A DNA stretch of 34,279 nucleotides, from positions 1 through 34,279 of the forward strand of contig JAETRR010000044.1 of the NCBI GenBank assembly GCA_021770065.1, in the 5' to 3' direction. Position numbers and translations under genes: made by a program. Below the pieces are notes generated by a model. That model was not told the DNA's origin. It worked only from the letters and a program-made list of their open reading frames with translations, and did no database searches. The DNA comes from Lachnoclostridium sp. GTDB lineage: Bacteria; Bacillota; Clostridia; Lachnospirales; Lachnospiraceae. Shown piece by piece: positions 29,098-34,279 of this stretch (positions are counted from its first letter, which is position 1; each line of letters begins with the position of its first letter).

Positions 29098-31311
29098 ATG
29101 AGTATATATGACAGTTTAAATCCGGAGCAGAAGGAAGCGGTGTTTTACACAGAAGGGCCGCTTCTGATTCTGGCAGGGGCCGGCTCCGGAAAGACAAGAG
29201 TTTTGATGCATCGGATCGCCTGGCTGCTGGAGCAGGGGGTGAGTCCCTGGAATGTTATGGCGATTACCTTTACCAACAAGGCGGCAGGGGAAATGCGTCA
29301 GAGGGTGAACAATCTGGTGGGCCAGGGGGCGGACAGCGTCTGGGTGGCTACCTTTCACTCCACATGTGTGCGGATTCTGCGCCGCTATATCGGGCATCTG
29401 GGTTTTGACACCGCATTTTCCATCTATGACACAGATGATCAGAAGACGGTCATGAAGGATGTGTGTAAGCGGCTGAACATTGACACAAAGGTTTATAAGG
29501 AGCGGTATCTGATGAGTGTCATTTCCAGGGCAAAGGATGAGCTGGTTTCTCCTGTGGAGATGGCCATTGCCGCAGGGACAGACTGGCAGAAGAAGCTTCT
29601 GGCGGAAGCTTACAGGGAGTACCAGGCCCAGCTTCGCCGGAACAATGCCCTGGATTTCGATGATCTGATTGTGAAAACCGTGGAGCTGTTTCAGAATTGC
29701 CCGGAGATACTGGATGCGTATCAGGAGCGTTTCCGGTATATGATGGTGGACGAGTACCAGGATACGAACACAGCCCAGTTTAAGCTTATCAGTCTTCTGG
29801 CAGGAAAATACCGGAATCTCTGTGTGGTGGGAGATGACGATCAGTCCATCTACAAATTCCGGGGGGCCAATATTTATAATATTCTGAACTTCGAACAGGT
29901 ATTTCCCGATGCAAAAGTGATTAAACTGGAGCAGAATTACCGCTCCACCCAGAATATTTTAAATACGGCAAATGAGGTCATTCGCAACAATTACGGGCGT
30001 AAGGAAAAGCGGCTCTGGACAGAAAATGAGGAGGGAAGCCCCATTGCCTTCCGTCTTCTTCCCAATGCTTTTGAGGAAGCGGAGCTGATCATCGGGGATA
30101 TCAGCCGCCATGTGCGCGCGAGAGAGGCGGCTTACCAGGATCACGCCATTTTGTACCGGACCAATGCCCAGTCACGTCTGTTTGAGGAAAAACTGATCCT
30201 GGCCGGTATTCCCTACAAGCTGATTGGCGGGGTGAACTTCTATGCCCGGAAAGAAGTCAAAGATATACTTGCCTATTTAAAGACCATTGATAACGGAAGA
30301 GATGAGGTGGCTGTCCGCCGGGTAATCAATGTGCCGAAACGGGGAATCGGTGCCGCAACTCTGAACCGTGTGGGAGATTATGCCGGGGCTTATGGAATTG
30401 GATTTTATGAAGCCCTTCTCAAGGCAGATGAGATTCCGAATCTTGGCAGAAGCGGAGGAAAGATCCGTTCTTTTACTGCGCTGATTCAGACCATGCGCAG
30501 CAGGCTTGAAAATACCTCGCTGGTCGATCTCACAAAGGAGCTTCTGGAGGAAACGGGTTATATAAAAGAACTTGAGGCAGAAGGAACAGACGAGGCCAAA
30601 GGCCGGATTGAAAATATTGACGAGCTGATCACAAAGATTGCGGCTTATGAGGAAACGGCGGACGAGCCGACCTTAAGCGGATTCCTGGAGGAGGTTGCCC
30701 TGGTAGCTGACATTGATACTTTGGAGGAGAGCAGCAATTACGTGATTCTGATGACACTTCACAGCGCAAAGGGCCTGGAATTTCCTTATATCTATATGGC
30801 AGGCATGGAGGAAGGAATATTTCCCAGCTACATGTCCATTAACGGAGAGAATCCGGAGGAAGAACTGGAGGAGGAGCGGCGGCTCTGCTATGTAGGCATC
30901 ACCCGGGCGAAGCGGGAACTGATGCTGACAGCGGCCCGGCAGCGGATGATCCGGGGACAGACCATGTACAATGCGGTTTCAAGGTTTATCCGGGAGATTC
31001 CCAATGAATATCTGGAGACGGGGAGTAAAAAAGGAGGTTTAGAGAAGCCCCTTGATGCGGGAAAACAGGCAGCCAGGATACGGCCAAAGGAGAGTTTCCG
31101 GGCCAAGCCTTATGAATCTCAGTCCTTTACGGTGAATAAAGCTTCCGGATTGGAATATGCAGAGGGAGACCGGGTGCGCCATATTAAGTTTGGAGACGGA
31201 ACGGTTCTGGAGATCACGGAGGGAAAGAAGGATTATGAGGTGAAGGTGGAGTTTGATACGGCCGGAATTAAGCGGCTCTTTGCTTCCTTTGCCAAGCTTA
31301 AAAAATTGTAG
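29098..31311 (+). CDS. pcrA: ATP-dependent DNA helicase PcrA/UvrD
   Basis: A 737-aa superfamily 1A 3'-5' helicase used in excision repair, in clearing RecA and at stalled forks. Helicase motifs in order: Q-motif LNPEQKEAV, I AGAGSGKT (26-33), Ia AITFTNKAAGEMR, II MVDEYQDTN, III VVGDDDQSIYKFRGA, IV LEQNYRST, V TLHSAKGLEFPYIYMAGMEEG and VI EERRLCYVGITRAKREL. The C-terminal ~60 residues (GDRVRHIKFGDGTVLEI) form the Tudor-like RNA-polymerase-binding domain typical of Gram-positive PcrA. The ATG at 29098 is chosen over an upstream TTG; GGAG lies before it. A small hairpin CCGCCG/CGGCGG (29065-29070/29079-29084) precedes it. Confidence 0.97.
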   Translation: MSIYDSLNPEQKEAVFYTEGPLLILAGAGSGKTRVLMHRIAWLLEQGVSPWNVMAITFTNKAAGEMRQRVNNLVGQGADSVWVATFHSTCVRILRRYIGHLGFDTAFSIYDTDDQKTVMKDVCKRLNIDTKVYKERYLMSVISRAKDELVSPVEMAIAAGTDWQKKLLAEAYREYQAQLRRNNALDFDDLIVKTVELFQNCPEILDAYQERFRYMMVDEYQDTNTAQFKLISLLAGKYRNLCVVGDDDQSIYKFRGANIYNILNFEQVFPDAKVIKLEQNYRSTQNILNTANEVIRNNYGRKEKRLWTENEEGSPIAFRLLPNAFEEAELIIGDISRHVRAREAAYQDHAILYRTNAQSRLFEEKLILAGIPYKLIGGVNFYARKEVKDILAYLKTIDNGRDEVAVRRVINVPKRGIGAATLNRVGDYAGAYGIGFYEALLKADEIPNLGRSGGKIRSFTALIQTMRSRLENTSLVDLTKELLEETGYIKELEAEGTDEAKGRIENIDELITKIAAYEETADEPTLSGFLEEVALVADIDTLEESSNYVILMTLHSAKGLEFPYIYMAGMEEGIFPSYMSINGENPEEELEEERRLCYVGITRAKRELMLTAARQRMIRGQTMYNAVSRFIREIPNEYLETGSKKGGLEKPLDAGKQAARIRPKESFRAKPYESQSFTVNKASGLEYAEGDRVRHIKFGDGTVLEITEGKKDYEVKVEFDTAGIKRLFASFAKLKKL

Positions 31312-31431
31312 AATATTTTTTGCATCTGCAGGAATAAAAGTCTTGCAGAATCCGGGGCAGGACAGACAGTAATGAATTGTAAGATTATGCAAATAATTTT
31401 TCCGGAAAAGATAGTAATTTGAATATATCTG

Positions 31432-31560
31432 TGGTATAATATGAACACTTGGTGAATGTGAGTCCTCGGCAGTGAAAAGTACCATAAAGTAAGGTTTATG
31501 ACCGGCAGATATGGGCCGAAGGCGAGACATGAATTGAACAACGAATAGGAAAGGGTGCGT
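31432..31560 (+). promoter_or_regulatory. Promoter and structured leader of a small membrane protein gene
   Basis: Extended -10 TGGTATAAT (31432-31440); no clear -35. The ~110-nt leader can pair TCGGC with GCCGA and, inside, CATAAA with TTTATG around a six-base loop. No known riboswitch class was recognised. The remaining gap bases (31312-31431) show no gene. Confidence 0.45.
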
Positions 31561-31563
31561 GCG

Positions 31564-31815
31564 ATGAATAAGATGGAAGATTTTCTGACAGCAACAAAAT
31601 TGAATGAGCTGCTTCATAAGAGAGAGGTAGAAGAGAAGAATAAAAATACGGTGCTATGGATTCTGGCAATTATCGGGGCGGTAGCAGCCGTAGCCGGTAT
31701 TGCTTATGCGGTGTACCGTTTCTTCACGCCCGATTATCTGGAAGACTTTGAGGATGATTTTGATGACGATTTCGATGATGACTTCTTTGAGGACGGCGAA
31801 GACGAGGAAGAATAA
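31564..31815 (+). CDS. Small membrane protein with acidic Asp/Phe repeat tail
   Basis: An 83-aa protein: a charged N-terminus (MNKMEDFLTATKLNELLHKR), one membrane helix (about residues 28-50, WILAIIGAVAAVAGIAYAVY) and a highly acidic tail with repeated DDFDDDFDDDF ending GEDEEE. AGGAAAGGG precedes the ATG. It stands alone between its own promoter and a strong terminator. Similar small proteins are common in Lachnospiraceae (memory), but I know no function. The acidic tail could bind cations or a basic partner (inference). Confidence 0.8.
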   Translation: MNKMEDFLTATKLNELLHKREVEEKNKNTVLWILAIIGAVAAVAGIAYAVYRFFTPDYLEDFEDDFDDDFDDDFFEDGEDEEE

Positions 31816-31825
31816 GAGAGCAGAG

Positions 31826-31859
31826 AAAGGGTTGCTGCGGATAGCAGCAGCCCTTTTTT
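31826..31859 (+). terminator. Terminator of the acidic membrane protein gene
   Basis: AAAGGGTTGCTGC/GCAGCAGCCCTTT form a stem with a short loop, followed by six T and C. Confidence 0.92.
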
Positions 31860-31930
31860 CAATTGGAGAGAAAAAGCAGACAATGATATAGGGGAGACAT
31901 CAGAAGGAATAAAAACGTGAGGAGAATGAA

Positions 31931-33340
31931 ATGAAAAAAGGACATATTTATGAGGGCACAGTGGAAAGAGTGGATTTCCCAAATAAGGGAGTAATCCGGT
32001 TTGAGGAACATAACGCCGTGGTTAAGAACACAGTTCCGGGGCAGAAGGTGCGTTTTCAGGTAAATAAGATTCGTAAGGGAAAGTGTGAGGGGCGGCTATT
32101 GGAAGTATTAGAGCGATCTTCTGTGGAGATAGAGCCGGAATGTCCTCATTTTGCAGTCTGCGGCGGCTGCACCTATCAAAATCTTCCTTATGAGGAGCAG
32201 ATCCGGTTAAAAAGTAATCAGCTTAGGGAGCTTTTGAATGACGCGATTAAGGAGCCTTATTTATTTGAAGGGGTGAAAGAGAGCCCCTGCAGGGAGATGT
32301 ATCGGAATAAGATGGAATTTTCCTTTGGGGATGAGGAGAAGGACGGACCATTGGCTCTTGGTATGCATAAGAGAGGGAGCTTCTATGATATTGTGACTGT
32401 GGATAAGTGCCGGATTGTGGATGAGGATTATCGGAAAATTCTTTCCTGTGTGCTGGATTATTTTAAGGAGGAGAAGGTGCCTTTTTATCACAAGATGCGC
32501 CATGTGGGATATCTGCGTCATTTGCTAGTGCGTAAAGGAGCAAAGACAGGGGAGATACTGGTGGTGCTTGTGACCAGCAGCCAGATGGAGGTTCCGGACA
32601 AGCCCTGGGTGGAGCGACTTTTGAAACTTTCCCTTGACGGAGAGCTTGCGGGGATTCTTCATACTTATAATGACAGTCTGGCGGATGTGGTTCAAAGTGA
32701 CAGGACAGAGCTTCTTTATGGAAGGGATTATTTTTATGAGGAACTTTTGGGTCTTAAGTTCCGGATTTCGCCTTTTTCTTTTTTTCAGACGAATTCTCTG
32801 GGGGCGGAGGTTCTTTATGAGACAGCACGGGCTTATATTGGAGATACAAAGGACAAGGTGATCTTTGATTTATATAGCGGAACCGGAACCATTGCCCAGA
32901 TGCTTGCGCCTGTGGCAGAGCAGGTTGTGGGAGTGGAGATTGTGGAGGAGGCTGTGGAAGTGGCTAAGGAGAATGCCAGGCTTAATGGGCTTTCGAATTG
33001 CAGGTTTATTGCCGGGGATGTATTGAAGGTGGTGGACGGGCTGAGTGAGAAGCCGGACTTGATTGTGTTAGATCCGCCCCGGGATGGGGTGCATCCGAAG
33101 GCATTGCAGAAAATTATTGATTTCGGGGTGGAGAGGATTGTCTATATTAGTTGTAAGCCGACTAGTCTGGCGAGGGATTTGGAACTGCTGCAAGGGTGTG
33201 GGTACCGGGTGGAGAGGGCTTGTGGGGTGGATATGTTTCCTTTTACTTCTCATGTGGAAAGTATCGTGTTGCTTTCAAAACTTCATACAAAACAGAATAT
33301 AGAAGTGGAATTGGAAATGAGCGAGCTTGATTTACTGTGA
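31931..33340 (+). CDS. rlmD: 23S rRNA (uracil-5-)-methyltransferase RlmD/RumA family, C-terminus cut short
   Basis: Methylates uridine in 23S rRNA at C5 (U1939 in E. coli; the B. subtilis relative RlmCD also does U747). At 469 aa it has an N-terminal TRAM domain (residues ~1-60), a [4Fe-4S] site C71/C77/C80/C160 (CPHFAVCGGC...DKC) and a Rossmann methyltransferase domain: FSFFQTNSLGAEVLY, DLYSGTGTIAQMLA, LDPPRDGVHPKAL and catalytic C408 in YISCKPTSLARDL. The end, KLHTKQNIEVELEMSELDLL, is the start of a C-terminal extension I recall from Clostridia (normally continuing TSAESKATY...). The extension is broken exactly where a HerA fragment begins. The catalytic core is intact. Confidence 0.93.
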   Translation: MKKGHIYEGTVERVDFPNKGVIRFEEHNAVVKNTVPGQKVRFQVNKIRKGKCEGRLLEVLERSSVEIEPECPHFAVCGGCTYQNLPYEEQIRLKSNQLRELLNDAIKEPYLFEGVKESPCREMYRNKMEFSFGDEEKDGPLALGMHKRGSFYDIVTVDKCRIVDEDYRKILSCVLDYFKEEKVPFYHKMRHVGYLRHLLVRKGAKTGEILVVLVTSSQMEVPDKPWVERLLKLSLDGELAGILHTYNDSLADVVQSDRTELLYGRDYFYEELLGLKFRISPFSFFQTNSLGAEVLYETARAYIGDTKDKVIFDLYSGTGTIAQMLAPVAEQVVGVEIVEEAVEVAKENARLNGLSNCRFIAGDVLKVVDGLSEKPDLIVLDPPRDGVHPKALQKIIDFGVERIVYISCKPTSLARDLELLQGCGYRVERACGVDMFPFTSHVESIVLLSKLHTKQNIEVELEMSELDLL

Positions 33341-33642
33341 TTTCACAGTGTAATAGCTTTCTGTTGCACCGTCTTTCTAATGACAGAGATCAAGAGTTGG
33401 TAAGCAAACTTGTTCTTGACAATTTGAGAGGACTATTGAGAGAGTTACCGTCCTTACCGTCAAGGAATGCAATTCTATTAGGGTGGGCATCAGAACTGCC
33501 GGTTATGGTAAGAATGAATTATTTGGAAGATAAATATAGACCTAAATCGGATGATCCAGAGTATTGGAATATATGGACACAGAGTGACAGGACTGTAGAC
33601 TGGCAGCAACTTTCTGATGACTGGCAAGATTATTCGAAGTAG
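33337..33642 (+). pseudogene. C-terminal fragment of a HerA/DUF87-type ATPase
   Basis: The 101 aa from a GTG overlapping the rlmD stop match the end of HerA-like ATP-binding proteins: ISQCNSFLLHRLSNDRDQEL, DNLRGLLRELPSLPSRNAIL, LGWASELPVMVRMN and SDDPEYWNIWT (recognised from memory). The Walker A and B parts of the ~500-600-aa ATPase are missing, and there is no ribosome binding site of its own, so this is a 5'-truncated relic. HerA-like ATPases often pair with Sir2 or nuclease partners in phage defence; none remains here. Composition is AT-richer than upstream. Confidence 0.75.
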
Positions 33643-33677
33643 GGAGATAATAATTATAGTAGAAATGAGGTGTATGA

Positions 33678-34279
33678 GTGAATAGACGAGAAGATAAGGA
33701 GCGGAAATCGAATATCATTATTTATACAACACAAGATGGTTTGACAAAAATTGAAACGACTTTTGACGAAGATACCGTATGGTTATCCATTGACCAGATG
33801 GCTGAATTATTCCAAAGAGACAAATCGACAATCTCAAGGCATATAAAAAACATCTTTTCCGAAGGTGAATTAGCGAGAGAGTCAGTTGTTGCAAATTTTG
33901 CAACAACTGCGGCGGATGGAAAAACCTATCAAGTTGACTATTATAATTTGGATGTTATTATTTCTGTGGGCTATCGTGTGAAATCCAAACGCGGCACGCA
34001 GTTCAGAATTTGGGCGACTAATATACTGAAAGAATATATGCGAAAAGGTTTTGCGTTGGATGATGAACGATTGAAAAATCTGGGTGGCGGTGGTTATTTT
34101 AAAGAATTACTTGAAAGAATCCGAGACATCCGTGCTTCTGAAAAGGTATTTTACAGGCAAGTTCTGGAGATTTACGCTACTAGCATTGATTACGATCCCA
34201 AAGCGGAAATATCCATTCTCTTTTTCAAAAAAGTGCAGAATAAAATTCATTATGCGATTCATGGTCAAACGGCGGCAGA
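33678..34279 (+). CDS. RhuM family protein, 3' end beyond the window
   Basis: The first 200 aa of a RhuM (virulence protein, COG3943-type) protein. From a GTG start behind GAGGTG it reads MNRREDKERKSNIIIYTTQD, TVWLSIDQMAELFQRDKSTI (a DNA-binding-like helix-turn-helix region, about residues 35-65), GKTYQVDYYNLDVIISVGYR, VKSKRGTQFRIWATNILKEY and LLERIRDIRASEKVFYRQVL. The family is frequent on mobile islands, and the biochemical role is unknown. The frame is open to the last base. A perfect 23-base palindrome at 33885-33907 lies within it. AT-rich and unlike the upstream genes in codon use. Confidence 0.9.
   Translation, partial: MNRREDKERKSNIIIYTTQDGLTKIETTFDEDTVWLSIDQMAELFQRDKSTISRHIKNIFSEGELARESVVANFATTAADGKTYQVDYYNLDVIISVGYRVKSKRGTQFRIWATNILKEYMRKGFALDDERLKNLGGGGYFKELLERIRDIRASEKVFYRQVLEIYATSIDYDPKAEISILFFKKVQNKIHYAIHGQTAA

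Noticed and set aside
31312..31345. Terminator after pcrA (TCTGCA/TGCAGA stem)
   Set aside because: The short stem is not followed by a T-run; the T-run lies before it.
33885..33907. Perfect 23-base palindrome GTTGTTGCAAA-T-TTTGCAACAAC
   Set aside because: It lies inside the RhuM coding frame and encodes a family-typical VVANFATT stretch; probably a coding coincidence, though an operator cannot be excluded.

Overview
The window looks like a chromosomal segment of a Clostridia bacterium, most likely Lachnospiraceae (inference). The grounds are AGGAGG-type ribosome binding sites, a PolC-type replicase, a B. subtilis ThyA-type thymidylate synthase, rubrerythrin, a YdjF/YdjG/YdjI-like envelope cassette, and short pilus operons with DUF4860-like proteins. 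Nearly all of it is dense chromosomal DNA. The last ~950 bases are AT-richer accessory DNA.

Layout. 1-1435 (mostly minus strand): two tandem 107-bp hairpin repeats, rubrerythrin with a small upstream partner, and tRNA-Gly(GCC). 1541-3778: a four-cluster ferredoxin-like protein, then thyA and dihydrofolate reductase separated by a repeat array. 3805-5086: ilvE behind a strong promoter and a structured, possibly bistable leader. 5198-12225: a SEDS glycosyltransferase (FtsW-like), ispG and polC. 12278-17367: a complete branched-chain amino acid ABC importer, livJHMGF. 17398-19607: purA with a long leader, then a HAD phosphatase. 19654-20836: a frameshifted small membrane gene, a small membrane protein, and a candidate type I toxin-antitoxin locus: a 28-aa hydrophobic peptide facing a strong convergent antisense promoter across a bidirectional terminator.

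20902-25770 is a compact type IV pilus/type II secretion-like operon: a transglutaminase-like lipoprotein, a PilC/GspF protein, four pilin-like membrane proteins and a PilT-like ATPase. No PilB ATPase or prepilin peptidase is present, and the usual pilin cleavage motif is degenerate or absent. 25841-26013 is tRNA-Trp. 26029-29046 is a PspA - zinc-ribbon membrane protein - SPFH cassette. Then come pcrA, a small acidic membrane protein behind a leader, and rlmD.

rlmD ends abruptly and runs directly into a 5'-truncated HerA/DUF87 ATPase fragment, followed by a RhuM-family gene that runs off the window. This marks a recombination scar or the edge of an accessory/defence island.

The least explained structure is in DNA repeats: (i) the thyA-dfr hairpin units with compensatory base changes, and (ii) a shell repeat carrying ATTACGGAACTGGAA, found at both ends of the window around hairpins whose inner arms differ between loci.
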